Notes: generated by a model from the letters alone, not told the origin. A DNA stretch of 64,000 nucleotides from Flagellimonas eckloniae (GCF_001413955.1 NZ_LCTZ01000002.1:682001-746000), one strand, 5' to 3'; shown: positions 1-9,873, numbered from the stretch's first letter. Program-made: numbers and translations.

Positions 1-42
1 GAAATACAATTGTCCAATACGAAAAAACCATTGGTGAAATGA
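1..42 (+). CDS. Possible C-terminal tail of an upstream gene (partial)
   Basis: The reading frame starting at base 1 is open for 13 codons and ends with TGA at 40-42. This stop overlaps the ATG of the TonB receptor (39-41) in an ATGA arrangement, which is common inside operons. STN-type TonB receptors of Bacteroidota often follow a FecR-like anti-sigma gene, so this could be the end of one, but 13 residues cannot identify a family. Frame 3 is also open here, so the call is weak. Confidence 0.25.
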   Translation, partial: EIQLSNTKKPLVK

Positions 43-2810
43 AAAGAATCCTAGTGAGCCTCATGCTTTTAGCAAGCATGCAATATGTACATTCCCAAGT
101 GGAGATTCCAAAGATTTCGGTGTCTTTCAACGATACAGATTTAAAAGAGGCACTTTCTGCTATTGAAGAGAAAACAGAATACAGTTTTTTCTATATCGAA
201 TCATGGTTAAAAGGGGTAAAGGTTTCCGGAGAATATACAGATTTAAGAATTGATGAAGTCCTGGAAGAATTATTCAAGAATACGGCATTCAATTTCCACA
301 TCATGGACGAACAAAGAATATTTCTACTGCAGAATAACCAAATATACAATTCCTTGCCGAAGGTTTTTTTTGGAAAAGAAGAAGAGCTGACCGACTCCGA
401 AATTGAGTTTGAAGAATTAGAAAATTTAGCTCCTTTGTTTGTGGAAACAGATGAGAATGACATAAACAAAGAATTAAAAGTTGTTAAAATTGGAAAAGAA
501 AATAAGAGCAATCGAAGAAGGACATTTACACTGACTGGAAAAGCTGTTAATGCTAAAGGGCAGCCTATCCCAGATTTAGCTATTATTCTTCAAGGAAAAG
601 ATGTTGGTACATCTACTAATGTAAATGGAAATTATAGCATTGACCTTCCTGCAGGTGAAAACATTTTAGAAACCAAAGGACTTGGTATTCAAGGTTCAAG
701 AACCAAAATTATTCTGTATAATGATGGTGTTTTTAATTTTCAACTGAATGAAAGTCTAGAGGTATTGGACGAGGTTATTGTAGAGGCAAATAGAGATAGA
801 AATGTAGAAACGGCATTGACGGGGGTAACCTTGATTGAAGTTGAGAAAATAAAGAACATTCCTTTGGTACTGGGGGAAAGGGATGTATTGAAAGCAGCAG
901 TTACTTTACCTGGTATTACCACTGCTGGTGAGGGGGCCGCAGGTTATAATGTAAGAGGAGGGAGAGCAGACCAAAATCTAATCTTATTGGATGATGGGGT
1001 TATTTACAATCCATCTCATTTTTTTGGCATTTTTTCTGCAATTAACCCATATAGTACAGGGTTGGCGGAGATTTACAAAGGAAATATTCCTGCGGAATTT
1101 GGAGGAAGGCTTTCCTCGGTCTTTGATATTACCACCAAAGATGGAAACACACAAAAATTTGCAGGAGAGGCTTCCATAGGACCGGTAACAAGCAATATTG
1201 TACTTGAAACCCCTATACTAAAAGATAAATCGGCATTGCTTATTGGTGGCAGGGGTACTTATTCAGATTGGATATTACGCGCATTGGATGATGAGCAACT
1301 GAGTAATAGTACAGCCTCATTTTTCGACCTCATCGCTAAGTACAACCATACCATAAATGACAATAACGAAATAAAAGCTACGGGCTATTTTAGTCGAGAT
1401 GCCTTTAGCATTACATCAGATTCCATATTTGATTACAGCAATAGATTGGTTTCATTGAAATGGGACCATAAGTTTAATGAAAAGAACACAGGAAGTCTCA
1501 TACTTTCCAATAGCGAATATAAATTTGGGATTGAGTTTGATGGTGAATCCAACGATGATTTTGATTTAGGGTATAAAAACAACGAAACCGAGATTAAGAT
1601 TAAGATAAAATACCTTCATAGTGATAAACACAAATTTGATTATGGTTTATCCAGTAAGCTTTATGTTGTAAACCCTGGAGAAATTGCCCCGCTAACTTCA
1701 GATTCTGATGTTTCAACTTTGACCCTGGCTGAAGAAAAAGGTCTGGAGTCTGCTATTTTTTTATCTGACAGGTATAAAGTAAGCGATAAGTTGTTAGTGG
1801 ATATGGGCCTCAGGTATTCCTTTTATGCTGCGCTTGGTGCTTCAGCACAGCGGATTTATGAAGACAACGCACCTCGAAGTAGCGCCACTTTAACAGAAAT
1901 AGAGGAATTTGATAAAAACGAAGTAATAGAAACATTTGGAGGTCCGGAAGTACGGCTTTCCGCAAGGTATTTCATCAAGCCTGACTTTTCAGTGAAAGCA
2001 AGCCTTAATAATGCTTTTCAGTACATTCATACGTTATCCAATAATACCACGGCATCTCCAACAGATACATGGAAATTATCCGATTTAAACATCAAGCCCC
2101 AAGAAGCATATCAAGCTTCTTTAGGTTTTTATAAAAACTTAGAAGGTAATAAGTATGAACTAAGCATTGAAGGTTATTATAAACAGCAAAGAAATTTGTT
2201 GGACTATAAGGTTGGGGCCCAACTACTGCTTAATCAAGCTATTGAGACAGAGGTGTTACAAGGAGATGGAAAAGCCTATGGGGTCGAATTCTTACTAAAG
2301 AAAAACGAAGGAAGGCTAAACGGTTGGTTGGGTTATACATACTCAAGATCATTTGTGAAATTGGATAGTGAATTCAATGAAGAAGTAGTGAACAACGGTG
2401 ATTTTTTTCCATCAAATTATGATAAACCACACGATATAAGTGTCGTGGCCAACTACAAGTTTACCAAGAGGTTTAGTGCATCGGCCAATTTTGTATGCCA
2501 AACAGGAAGACCTGTAACTTTTCCCATAGGAAGCTTTACGTTCAATAATTCTGAGTTTGTGTTATATAGTGACCGGAATAAGTTCAGAATTCCAGACTAC
2601 TATCGATTGGATTTGAGTTTTAATGTAGAGGGAAATCATAAAATAAAGAAGTTTGCCCATAGTTTTTGGAGTTTTTCCATCTATAACGTATTGGGAAGAA
2701 ATAACCCGTATTCAGTATTCTTTGTTACAGAAGATGGAGGGATAAAGGCCTTTCAAAGTTCTATTTTCTCCATACCGGTGCCCACAATAACATATAATTT
2801 CAAATTTTGA
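39..2810 (+). CDS. TonB-dependent outer-membrane receptor with STN domain
   Basis: A 923-residue outer-membrane receptor for energised uptake of an unidentified ligand. A signal peptide (about residues 1-19) is followed by an STN/secretin-like domain (about 25-95), which in this family can signal to FecR-type anti-sigma factors. A carboxypeptidase-regulatory-like domain (about 160-240) precedes the plug, which carries the typical stretches VRGGRADQNLILLDDG and PAEFGGRLSSVFDI. The long C-terminal part is a beta-barrel ending in aromatic residues (YNFKF), as expected for BAM substrates. The next gene, a DUF4249 lipoprotein, starts directly after the stop, and this pairing is common in Bacteroidota. 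It is a complete, normal-length receptor; the substrate cannot be inferred. Confidence 0.93.
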   Translation: MKRILVSLMLLASMQYVHSQVEIPKISVSFNDTDLKEALSAIEEKTEYSFFYIESWLKGVKVSGEYTDLRIDEVLEELFKNTAFNFHIMDEQRIFLLQNNQIYNSLPKVFFGKEEELTDSEIEFEELENLAPLFVETDENDINKELKVVKIGKENKSNRRRTFTLTGKAVNAKGQPIPDLAIILQGKDVGTSTNVNGNYSIDLPAGENILETKGLGIQGSRTKIILYNDGVFNFQLNESLEVLDEVIVEANRDRNVETALTGVTLIEVEKIKNIPLVLGERDVLKAAVTLPGITTAGEGAAGYNVRGGRADQNLILLDDGVIYNPSHFFGIFSAINPYSTGLAEIYKGNIPAEFGGRLSSVFDITTKDGNTQKFAGEASIGPVTSNIVLETPILKDKSALLIGGRGTYSDWILRALDDEQLSNSTASFFDLIAKYNHTINDNNEIKATGYFSRDAFSITSDSIFDYSNRLVSLKWDHKFNEKNTGSLILSNSEYKFGIEFDGESNDDFDLGYKNNETEIKIKIKYLHSDKHKFDYGLSSKLYVVNPGEIAPLTSDSDVSTLTLAEEKGLESAIFLSDRYKVSDKLLVDMGLRYSFYAALGASAQRIYEDNAPRSSATLTEIEEFDKNEVIETFGGPEVRLSARYFIKPDFSVKASLNNAFQYIHTLSNNTTASPTDTWKLSDLNIKPQEAYQASLGFYKNLEGNKYELSIEGYYKQQRNLLDYKVGAQLLLNQAIETEVLQGDGKAYGVEFLLKKNEGRLNGWLGYTYSRSFVKLDSEFNEEVVNNGDFFPSNYDKPHDISVVANYKFTKRFSASANFVCQTGRPVTFPIGSFTFNNSEFVLYSDRNKFRIPDYYRLDLSFNVEGNHKIKKFAHSFWSFSIYNVLGRNNPYSVFFVTEDGGIKAFQSSIFSIPVPTITYNFKF

Positions 2811-2812
2811 AC

Positions 2813-4030
2813 ATGCTAGAGATAAAAGTTGGAAGCATACTATTTGAAAAAAATCTTTTTTTTTCTGCACTGCTTATTTTTTTGATGAATAGCTGTATTG
2901 AACCTTTTGATACGGAATTTGTCGGCTTTGAAAGTGTTTTGGTAATTGAAGCCACCATTACCAATGAAACAAAGCAACAAAAAGTTTATTTGACCCGGAC
3001 TTTTGAGTTTGAGGTCGATAACACTACAGCAGTTAGAAATGCAAGTGTTGAAGTGACCGATGATACCGGTAGTACCTTTACTTTTCTTGAATCCGAACCG
3101 GGTATCTATGTTTCGGTTGATACATTTTCGGCATTACCGGACAGAAACTATAAACTTTCCATTAGTACACAAGATGGAAAATCGTATGGTTCAAGTGAAA
3201 TGCAATTAACACAGGCAACCCAACTGGATAACATTACGGCCAGAAGAATTACAAATGACGATGGTATTGACGGTATTGCAATTTTGGCGGACAGCTTTGA
3301 TCCTACTGGTAGTTCTGTAAACTACCGCTATGATTACGAAGAAACCTATAAAATAATTGCTCCCAAATGGTCGGCGATAGATTTGGAAGGAGACCCAGCC
3401 GGAGGTTGTGGGCTTGTTAAAATAAGAAATGTACGGGATGAACAAATATGTTACAACACGGATTTTTCCAATGAAATTATATTGACCAACACAGGCGATT
3501 TAGCAGAAGATCGGGTAGCGGAATTTGTGGTTCGCTTTATCAATAGGGACAATTATATCATATCCCATCGATATTCAATTCTTGTTCGGCAATATATACA
3601 ATCCAATGAAGCCTATATTTTTTATGATAATTTGAATCAATTTTCCCAGAGTGAAAGTCTTTTTTCGGAAACGCAACCTGGATTTCTAAAAGGCAATATT
3701 ACATCTGATCAAGATGAAAACGAGAAGGTATTGGGCTTTTTTGATGTCTCATCCATTTCAGAGAAACGTATCTTTTTTGATTATACCGACTTTTATCCAA
3801 ATGAGCCATTGCCTCCATATGTAGATCCTTGTAATAATAACTCGCCCCCCCTGGTAGATGCACTGGGAGGCTGTCTGCTTCGTCCAATATTTGAAGATAA
3901 ATCAGCTCGGTATTGGGCAGATAATCCGACACCTGGACCACAAGAAGGCCCTTTTTTTATTGTTAATAGAGTCTGTGGTGATTGCACCTTATTGGGAAAA
4001 ACAGAAATACCAAGTTTTTGGGTCGAATAA
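2813..4030 (+). CDS. DUF4249 domain-containing lipoprotein
   Basis: A DUF4249 family protein of about 405 residues and unknown biochemical function, typically encoded next to TonB-dependent receptors and thought to be a surface lipoprotein partner. A hydrophobic stretch ends in LMNSC, a plausible lipobox with Cys near residue 28. Beta-rich sequence follows, with the family pattern VLVIEATITNE close to the mature N-terminus. An in-frame TTG at 2807 overlaps the receptor stop, but the ATG at 2813 is the simpler start. The gene is translationally close to its neighbours (2 bases after the receptor, 10 bases before the next gene), so one transcript is likely. The N-terminal region before the hydrophobic core is somewhat long, so the real start could be further in. 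Confidence 0.85.
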   Translation: MLEIKVGSILFEKNLFFSALLIFLMNSCIEPFDTEFVGFESVLVIEATITNETKQQKVYLTRTFEFEVDNTTAVRNASVEVTDDTGSTFTFLESEPGIYVSVDTFSALPDRNYKLSISTQDGKSYGSSEMQLTQATQLDNITARRITNDDGIDGIAILADSFDPTGSSVNYRYDYEETYKIIAPKWSAIDLEGDPAGGCGLVKIRNVRDEQICYNTDFSNEIILTNTGDLAEDRVAEFVVRFINRDNYIISHRYSILVRQYIQSNEAYIFYDNLNQFSQSESLFSETQPGFLKGNITSDQDENEKVLGFFDVSSISEKRIFFDYTDFYPNEPLPPYVDPCNNNSPPLVDALGGCLLRPIFEDKSARYWADNPTPGPQEGPFFIVNRVCGDCTLLGKTEIPSFWVE

Positions 4031-4040
4031 CAGAGAAAAA

Positions 4041-5819
4041 ATGGGAAAATTTAAAAACATAGCTAAAATAGTTTTCTTGATAGCAACAACTGTAGTTGCC
4101 CAAAGCGGTACGGATAAGCCCAATTTTTCTGAAGCGTTGGAAGTTATTCCCCAAGAAAGTGTTTATGTTCAGTACAACACAGGCTTATTGTTTGCGGGCG
4201 AATATTTAAAATACAAGTTGTATAATTTTAATAACGATACAAAAAAGATCAGTGGTTTAAGTAAGATAGCCTATGTGGCTCTTATTGGAAGGGATGGAAC
4301 CGTAATTGTAAAACAAAAGATACGTTTGAATTTTGGTACCGGCTACGGAGATTTTTTTATACCAACATCAGTTTCTACGGGAAGTTATAAAATTGTGGGA
4401 TACACGGAATGGATGAAGAATTTTGGAATAAAGCATTTTTTTCAATCCGATATCCATATCATCAACCCTTATCAAACCACACCGAAATCATACCTAAAAC
4501 AGTCAATAGATTCTTCCCAATCAACCATTCATGAGATTGTGAATGCAAAACATAAAAATGGAATTACATCCTTGAGCCAAGGGAATTTGGTAAAAGTTGA
4601 GTTGAATAAAATGGATTTCAAAAAGCGTGAAAAAATAAGTGTTACTATTTCTACTTTAAACGAAATTGCTTCCGGGGGTACTTATGGGATTTCAGTTCGA
4701 AAGATTGATTCAATTTGTATGCCGATGTACGCCACCTCTAAAGATTTTTATGCTAATTTTCAGAATGGAAGTACTACAAAAATTCCATTGAAAGATTCAA
4801 ACATCAATTTGCCCGAACTTAGGGGAGAGATCATTTCAGGAGTTATAAAAGAGAAAAGCTCAGGAAGTCCGGTCAAGAATCAAAAGATATCAATATCCTT
4901 ACCGGGCAATAATTTTCTATTTAAGATTGCTACTTCTACTGATGAGGGAAAGTTTTGGTTTAACATTAGCGAGGAATATGCAAATATGAGGGCGGCCATC
5001 CAGGTACTGTCCGATGATTGGGAGAACTATGAGATTATTATTGATGGCCAACAAATTGATTACGATGGACTGAGTTTCAGTAATTTTTTCATTTCAAAGG
5101 AGATAGAGAATTTTATACTGAAAAGAAGTGTTCAGAATCAGATAGAAAATGTATATCGAGAAATTAAAACAGATTCTATCAAGCAAGCAAGTCATAAGGA
5201 ACCTTTTTACAGGAAGTATACTACGGTATATAACTTAGATGATTTCACTCGGTTTAGTAGCCTACAAGAGACGATTATTGAAGTTGTAAATCAGGTCTCA
5301 ATTAGAAAATTAAATAACAAAGACCGGGTTTTTGAAATTAGACCTGAAGAAGGACTTACAGATACCAACCTCCAGCCCATGGTTTTTGTAGATGGTCTTT
5401 TTATAAAAAGGCACGAAGATTTTATGGATTATAGTGCAAAAAAGATTAAGACCATAAGCTTTTCGCGGGGTAAGTACTTTTTAGGGACGCAACTATTCCA
5501 AGGTGTGATTTCTTTTGAAACAATAGAAGGTGATTTTTATAATGATTTTCATGCCCCATATATCATAGACGTAGACTTGTTTAAGCCACTACCCCAAAAA
5601 GAATATCATGCTCAAGACTATTCAGGGAATAAATTGCAAAAGCGAATACCAGATTTTAGATATCAATTACTTTGGGAGCCAAATCTAGATTTGTCAGATG
5701 AAGACAAAGAGCTTGTTTTTTATGCTTCTGATGTTGTAGGAGATTATGAGTTGATTCTAGAAGGGTTTACATCAATTGGAAAACCAGTATCCGTCAAAAA
5801 GAGTTTTGTTGTTAGATGA
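4041..5819 (+). CDS. Secreted MG2-like (macroglobulin-type) protein of the TonB operon
   Basis: About 592 residues starting MGKFKNIAKIVFLIATTVVAQS, a clear signal peptide; an upstream in-frame ATG inside the DUF4249 gene would bury that signal, so 4041 was chosen. The mature N-terminus has the pattern ESVYVQYNTGLLFAGEYLKYKLY, which resembles the MG2 domain of alpha-2-macroglobulin-like proteins. A later segment (LRGEIISGVIKEKSSGSPVKNQKISISL) looks like a carboxypeptidase-regulatory or CnaB-like beta-sandwich. Third gene of the receptor operon, so it probably acts in the periplasm or at the cell surface in the same uptake process. No catalytic motif is visible. Family assignment rests on local patterns only. 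Confidence 0.72.
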   Translation: MGKFKNIAKIVFLIATTVVAQSGTDKPNFSEALEVIPQESVYVQYNTGLLFAGEYLKYKLYNFNNDTKKISGLSKIAYVALIGRDGTVIVKQKIRLNFGTGYGDFFIPTSVSTGSYKIVGYTEWMKNFGIKHFFQSDIHIINPYQTTPKSYLKQSIDSSQSTIHEIVNAKHKNGITSLSQGNLVKVELNKMDFKKREKISVTISTLNEIASGGTYGISVRKIDSICMPMYATSKDFYANFQNGSTTKIPLKDSNINLPELRGEIISGVIKEKSSGSPVKNQKISISLPGNNFLFKIATSTDEGKFWFNISEEYANMRAAIQVLSDDWENYEIIIDGQQIDYDGLSFSNFFISKEIENFILKRSVQNQIENVYREIKTDSIKQASHKEPFYRKYTTVYNLDDFTRFSSLQETIIEVVNQVSIRKLNNKDRVFEIRPEEGLTDTNLQPMVFVDGLFIKRHEDFMDYSAKKIKTISFSRGKYFLGTQLFQGVISFETIEGDFYNDFHAPYIIDVDLFKPLPQKEYHAQDYSGNKLQKRIPDFRYQLLWEPNLDLSDEDKELVFYASDVVGDYELILEGFTSIGKPVSVKKSFVVR

Positions 5820-5868
5820 GATTAAATATCTTGATGAAAATGTTAACAAGACTTTCTTTTTAAAGGTT

Positions 5869-6030
5869 TATGCTCATAAAAGTATTTGGTAGCTCCGTCT
5901 TTGGGGTAGAGGCCACCACAATTGTTGTAGAGGTAAATGTAGACAAGGGAATAGGATATCATTTGGTCGGCCTTCCCGATAATGCCATAAAAGAAAGTAA
6001 TTACCGTATTGCCGCGGCACTTCAAAATAA
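5869..6030 (+). repeat. Left copy of 162-bp perfect direct repeat (comM 5' end)
   Basis: This stretch is identical, base for base by eye, to 12913-13074 (offset 7044 bp). It begins one base before the ATG of comM and ends in codon 54. Outside it the flanks diverge at once: the left flank is host sequence after the TonB operon, the right flank is the end of the peptide-export island. Confidence 0.95.
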
Positions 6031-6037
6031 CACTTGA
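5870..6037 (+). pseudogene. Truncated comM 5' fragment
   Basis: The ATG and first 53 codons of comM are followed by a junction after which the frame reads Asn-Thr-stop (TGA at 6035-6037). A 55-residue product would contain only the start of the N-terminal ComM/YifB domain and no ATPase part, so it cannot function as ComM. It lies 50 bases after the TonB operon, the likely original position and leader of comM before the island appeared. It is followed tail-to-tail by the island hlyD gene. Confidence 0.88.
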
Positions 6038-6068
6038 GCGGAGTTTTATAAAAACTTGGTCAACTATT

Positions 6069-7352
6069 TTATCGGGTAAAAATACTTTTAAATTGATAAA
6101 AAAATCGCTCAATTAATCTTAAGTCTTCCGTTATAATCTCAACCGATCCAATCATTTCTTGTTTAAAATCAATTTCAATGTTATATGTGGTAATCAGTTT
6201 TTTGGGTAAGCTTACATCAATGAGATAGTTTCCATCAACATCAGTAACCATTGATATGTTTTTGATGTTTCCTTCCAAAACCCCAAACTCTGTATATGGG
6301 TAATTAGCTAATCTTATCTTTACATCTTGTCCTGGTTTTATTTTACCGGAGTTTTGGGCTGGAGCTTTTATTTTTCCAATGTAGTTTTGGTAGCCTTGAG
6401 GTATAATTGTAAAAACTAAATCTCCGGCATTTACAGTTTGGTTTTCATTATTAAAGTTTAATAATGAGACTTGTCCCGAAATCGAAGATTTTAAAGCGTA
6501 ATGCAACTCCCAATTTTTAATACTTTTTTTAAGCTGATTATAAGATTGAATTGTTTTTTTTAACAAGCTACTTTCATCCCGAGTTTTTTTGAATTCGGTG
6601 TTTTTCAAACTGTTCCGTGAAGCATAAATAGTTTCACGCAGCTGGGAGATGGATGCCTCTATATTTTGGAAAGACCTCTGGGCTTGTAGATATTCCAGTT
6701 GTTTTTGATCTAGTTCTTGTGCGGATATCGCTCCTTTTTCAAACAATAGTTTAAACCGTTCAAAATCCTTTTGTTTAAGGTTGAGTTCGCTTTTATTCAA
6801 AGCCTGTTGAGATACTAGAATATTCAATCTTGTTTTCGCTTCTTGAATAGACAATTTGTTGGTTGAAGATTCATTGGAAAAAGGATCCAAGTCTTTGTTT
6901 AGAATGTATTCCGTGTAGCTCTGTTCAAATAAGGCATATTCCGATTCTAAGTCCCCCAAAAAGAGGATAGGAATCTGTTCTATTGGGAAGTAAAAATCTT
7001 TATAGTCAATTTTCAAAGTATCCACAATTTGCTTTAGTAAGAGCACATCTTCATAATTGGATGTATTTTCAATGATTCCCAAGAAAGTTCCTTTGGTAAC
7101 AAAATCATTATTTTTGACCAAGATTGCTTCTAACTGACCACCGCTGGCCGCATATACTTTCTCTGGTGGTAGCGTTGTAGTGATTATTACTTCTGCTTGA
7201 ATAGTATCTGGATATTTAATGAACCAAGACATTAACAATAATCCAATAAAAAGAATAAAAATTAAGGTATTGCCCCAGCGAATCATCCAATTGGGGACAA
7301 AACTTAAAATCTCTTGAACTTCTTCGCTACGTAATTCTATGTTATTCGGCAT
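6069..7352 (-). CDS. HlyD-family membrane-fusion adaptor of the peptide exporter
   Basis: A 427-residue periplasmic adaptor. One transmembrane segment lies near residues 27-45 (TLIFILFIGLLLMSWFIKYP). A lipoyl/barrel-sandwich part follows (GGQLEAILVKNNDFVTKGTFLG), then a long alpha-helical hairpin (about 140-285, rich in Gln, Glu, Leu, Lys), then the second half of the barrel (SGQVSLLNFNNENQTVNAGDLVF). It should bridge the C39 ABC exporter of the same island to an outer-membrane TolC-type channel; no such channel is encoded in the window, so one from elsewhere must serve. Last gene of the minus-strand island, 47 bases after precursor A with a hairpin in between. Confidence 0.92.
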   Translation of the reverse strand: MPNNIELRSEEVQEILSFVPNWMIRWGNTLIFILFIGLLLMSWFIKYPDTIQAEVIITTTLPPEKVYAASGGQLEAILVKNNDFVTKGTFLGIIENTSNYEDVLLLKQIVDTLKIDYKDFYFPIEQIPILFLGDLESEYALFEQSYTEYILNKDLDPFSNESSTNKLSIQEAKTRLNILVSQQALNKSELNLKQKDFERFKLLFEKGAISAQELDQKQLEYLQAQRSFQNIEASISQLRETIYASRNSLKNTEFKKTRDESSLLKKTIQSYNQLKKSIKNWELHYALKSSISGQVSLLNFNNENQTVNAGDLVFTIIPQGYQNYIGKIKAPAQNSGKIKPGQDVKIRLANYPYTEFGVLEGNIKNISMVTDVDGNYLIDVSLPKKLITTYNIEIDFKQEMIGSVEIITEDLRLIERFFYQFKSIFTR

Positions 7353-7360
7353 GTTTTAAA

Positions 7361-7386
7361 GAGGTGGAAATTTTCACTCCCACCTC
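7361..7386 (-). terminator. Hairpin between precursor A and hlyD
   Basis: GAGGTGG (7361-7367) pairs with CCACCTC (7380-7386) around a 12-base loop. It sits between the precursor A stop and the hlyD start without a strong T-run, so partial termination or processing that favours the short precursor message is more likely than full termination. Confidence 0.5.
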
Positions 7387-7399
7387 GTATTTAACTTTG

Positions 7400-7585
7400 T
7401 TAGACATTTGCATAAATACAGTATCCAAGAGCTCCAGGATAATTTACTTTACAGGCTTTTGGAATTCCTAAATCAGGACAGTCCACAGCTTGATAACAGG
7501 GAGCACCAGGATAGCCTCCTTTTATTGATTTCTGTTCAGCTTTGTTAAGAATTTTTGAATTCTCAAGATTCGATAACTTTTTCAT
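7400..7585 (-). CDS. GG-leader Cys-rich precursor peptide A (61 residues)
   Basis: A small precursor with a 24-residue leader ending in SIKGG, the cut site recognised by C39 peptidases, and a 37-residue core. The leader follows the Bacteroidota pattern MKKL...LN..EQK.I.GG, shared almost position by position with precursor B. The core starts YPGAPCYQ, repeats the word YPGA, and holds four cysteines (even number, suitable for two disulfides). No lanthipeptide, radical-SAM or other modification enzyme is present in the island. It lies between the ABC exporter and hlyD; a conserved 32-bp motif lies upstream (7614-7645) and a hairpin lies just downstream. It could be a bacteriocin or a signalling peptide; the sequence alone does not decide. 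Confidence 0.88.
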   Translation of the reverse strand: MKKLSNLENSKILNKAEQKSIKGGYPGAPCYQAVDCPDLGIPKACKVNYPGALGYCIYANV

Positions 7586-7613
7586 TATTAAAAATTTATA
7601 TTAATAAATACCA

Positions 7614-7645
7614 CGAACAGTTAACGACACTCATGGCTTGTGTCC
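7614..7645 (-). promoter_or_regulatory. Conserved 32-bp motif upstream of precursor A
   Basis: 26 of 32 bases match the motif at 10147-10178 upstream of precursor B, in the same orientation and a similar distance (about 29 bases) from the start codon. On the plus strand it reads as two near-tandem 10-mers (ACAGTTAACG, ACACTCATGG) followed by a conserved TGTCC. Likely a promoter or regulator site, possibly for the island LytTR protein. Confidence 0.6.
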
Positions 7646-7664
7646 ATCCTTCGCGAAAAATATT

Positions 7665-9857
7665 TTAATTGCCCAGTTCCAATTGGTTTTTTACTAGGTT
7701 GTAGTAATTCTTTTGTTGTTTGGTCAATTCCTTATGAGTTCCTGCTTCTACAATCTTACCATCATCCAAAACCACAATTTGGTTGGCATTTTTCACTGTA
7801 CTCAATCTATGGGCAATGACCACAACGGTCTTATTTTTAAAAAACTCATCGAGATTTTCCATGATTACTTTTTCATTATTTGCATCTAAGGCTGATGTAG
7901 CCTCATCAAAAAACAAGAATCTTGGATTTTTATATACGGCACGAGCAATTAAAAGACGTTGTTTTTGCCCTGTGCTGAGTCCACTGCCTTCCATTCCTAT
8001 TTTGGTGTTGAACCCCAATGGTAATTCGTCTATGTAGGGTTTTATATTTGCAACCTTTACTGCATGTAATAATTTTTCTTCATCAATAAAATCAGTTCCA
8101 ACAGCAATATTCTTTGCTATGGTATCATTAAAAATATATCCCTCTTGCATAACCACTCCACAGTGGGAGCGCCATGTTTTTTGAGAAATATTCTTAAGAT
8201 TGTGATTGCCGATTGCTATTTCCCCTTTTTCTATATTGTAGAAGCCTAAAAGTAACTTCATAAGCGTTGTTTTGCCACTGCCACTTACTCCGACAATAGC
8301 AGTTACTTTGTTCGCAGGAATCACCAAATCCAATTTCTTTATAACAGGTTCTAACCCACCAGTATAACGAAATGAAACATTCCGTAAACTGAAATCAGAA
8401 TCATCTGGAATATTTGTCACTTTTTTATCAGAAGCACTTTCCTCGTCTTTTTTATTATGAATTTCTCCCAGACGGTCTAAGGATATTTTGGCATCCTGTG
8501 CATCTCGCAGAAAACTAATTAATTGCATAACAGGTGCATTTAATTGACCAACTATGTAGGTGATGGCCATCATCATGCCCAGGGTAATTTCTCCATCGAT
8601 TACCAACTTAGCAGCGACTACAGTAATCAATATATTTTTCAGTTCATTAATGAATGAGGAACCTACAGACTGTGTTTGTTCCAAAGCAAGGCTTTTAATG
8701 CCAACTTTAAATAACCTTGCTTGGACAAATTCCCAATTCCAACGCATTTGACGTTCTGCATTATGCAATTTAATTTCCTGCATTCCATTAATGAGTTCAA
8801 TGACTTTACTTTGTTCCTGGCTTACTTCAGAGAAGCGTTTGTAATCCAATGTTTTTCGTCGCTTGAAAAAGAAAAGTACCCATCCAAAATACAGTACGCT
8901 TCCCAAAAGAAATATTCCAAAAATCTGCAAACTGTAATACCCGAGAACAACTCCGAAAATAACTAGGTTTACCATTGAAAATAATACGTTAAGGGAAGAT
9001 GTTGTCAGTATTTTTTCTATTCGTTTATGATCATTTATACGTTGTAATAAATCCCCCGTCATTTTAGAGTCGAAAAATGAAATGGGAAGGTTCATGAGCT
9101 TAATAAAGAAATCAGAAATCAATGAAATGTTGATTCGAGTGCTCAAATGCAATAAAATCCATCCTCGTATGACTTCAAGCAAGGTTCTTCCCAAGAAAAG
9201 AAATAACTGAGCAAAGAGTATTAAAAAAATGAAATTAATATCTTGGTTTTGAATACCAACGTCCACAATGCTCTGTGTAAGAAAGGGAACTATTAATTGT
9301 AATAAACTGCCAGCTAAAAGCCCAATAGATAGTTGTACTATAAATTTTTTATATTTTAAAAGATAGCGTGAGACAAAGGCAAAATCAAATTTCGGGTCTT
9401 CCAAATCTTCCAAACTATCGTTATAAAATTTTGGAGTGGGTTCAAGAAGAAGTACAATGCCTTCGTCCGTTTCTTTTGTAGCATTATTTCCTATCCAAAA
9501 CTTTAAAAACTCCTTTGTTGTATATTGAATTAGCCCATGTGCCGGGTCAGACACGTAGATTATATCCTTTTTAATTTTGTAGACTACTACAAAATGATTT
9601 TTGTTCCAATGTACTATGCACGGTAGCGTTGCTTCCAGAAATTTTGAGAAACTAACCCTAATGCCTATAGTGTGAAAACCTATTTGTTCTGCGGCTTCAC
9701 TTAAACCTAATAGGCTACTTCCTTCCCGAGTTGTCTCTGCTAGATTGCGTAAGCTTTGGATATTGATGATTTTCCCATAATATTTGGATATGATTTTAAG
9801 ACAAGTAGGGCCACAATCTTTTTGGTCTGCTTGTTTATAGTGTGGGAATTTTTTCAT
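7665..9857 (-). CDS. Peptidase-containing ABC exporter (C39 domain), bacteriocin type
   Basis: A 730-residue PCAT that both cleaves GG leaders and exports the core peptide. The N-terminal C39 domain has all catalytic parts: Cys15 in QKDCGPTC, His88 in NHFVVV and Asp104 in SDPAHG. A six-helix membrane domain follows (about 165-450). The ATPase domain has Walker A GVSGSGKT (523-530), signature LSTGQ (627-631), Walker B FLFFDE ending at 652, and the H-loop His683. Length and domain order are normal. It lies between the two precursor genes and upstream of hlyD, so it almost certainly processes and exports precursors A and B. Confidence 0.96.
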   Translation of the reverse strand: MKKFPHYKQADQKDCGPTCLKIISKYYGKIINIQSLRNLAETTREGSSLLGLSEAAEQIGFHTIGIRVSFSKFLEATLPCIVHWNKNHFVVVYKIKKDIIYVSDPAHGLIQYTTKEFLKFWIGNNATKETDEGIVLLLEPTPKFYNDSLEDLEDPKFDFAFVSRYLLKYKKFIVQLSIGLLAGSLLQLIVPFLTQSIVDVGIQNQDINFIFLILFAQLFLFLGRTLLEVIRGWILLHLSTRINISLISDFFIKLMNLPISFFDSKMTGDLLQRINDHKRIEKILTTSSLNVLFSMVNLVIFGVVLGYYSLQIFGIFLLGSVLYFGWVLFFFKRRKTLDYKRFSEVSQEQSKVIELINGMQEIKLHNAERQMRWNWEFVQARLFKVGIKSLALEQTQSVGSSFINELKNILITVVAAKLVIDGEITLGMMMAITYIVGQLNAPVMQLISFLRDAQDAKISLDRLGEIHNKKDEESASDKKVTNIPDDSDFSLRNVSFRYTGGLEPVIKKLDLVIPANKVTAIVGVSGSGKTTLMKLLLGFYNIEKGEIAIGNHNLKNISQKTWRSHCGVVMQEGYIFNDTIAKNIAVGTDFIDEEKLLHAVKVANIKPYIDELPLGFNTKIGMEGSGLSTGQKQRLLIARAVYKNPRFLFFDEATSALDANNEKVIMENLDEFFKNKTVVVIAHRLSTVKNANQIVVLDDGKIVEAGTHKELTKQQKNYYNLVKNQLELGN

Positions 9858-9873
9858 TTGGGATAATTAAAGC

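Noticed and set aside
5843..6112. Reverse-strand ORF over the left comM repeat, with a twin at 12785-13069
   Set aside because: Both are the antisense of the same repeated comM coding sequence; the similarity follows from the repeat and there is no recognisable domain.
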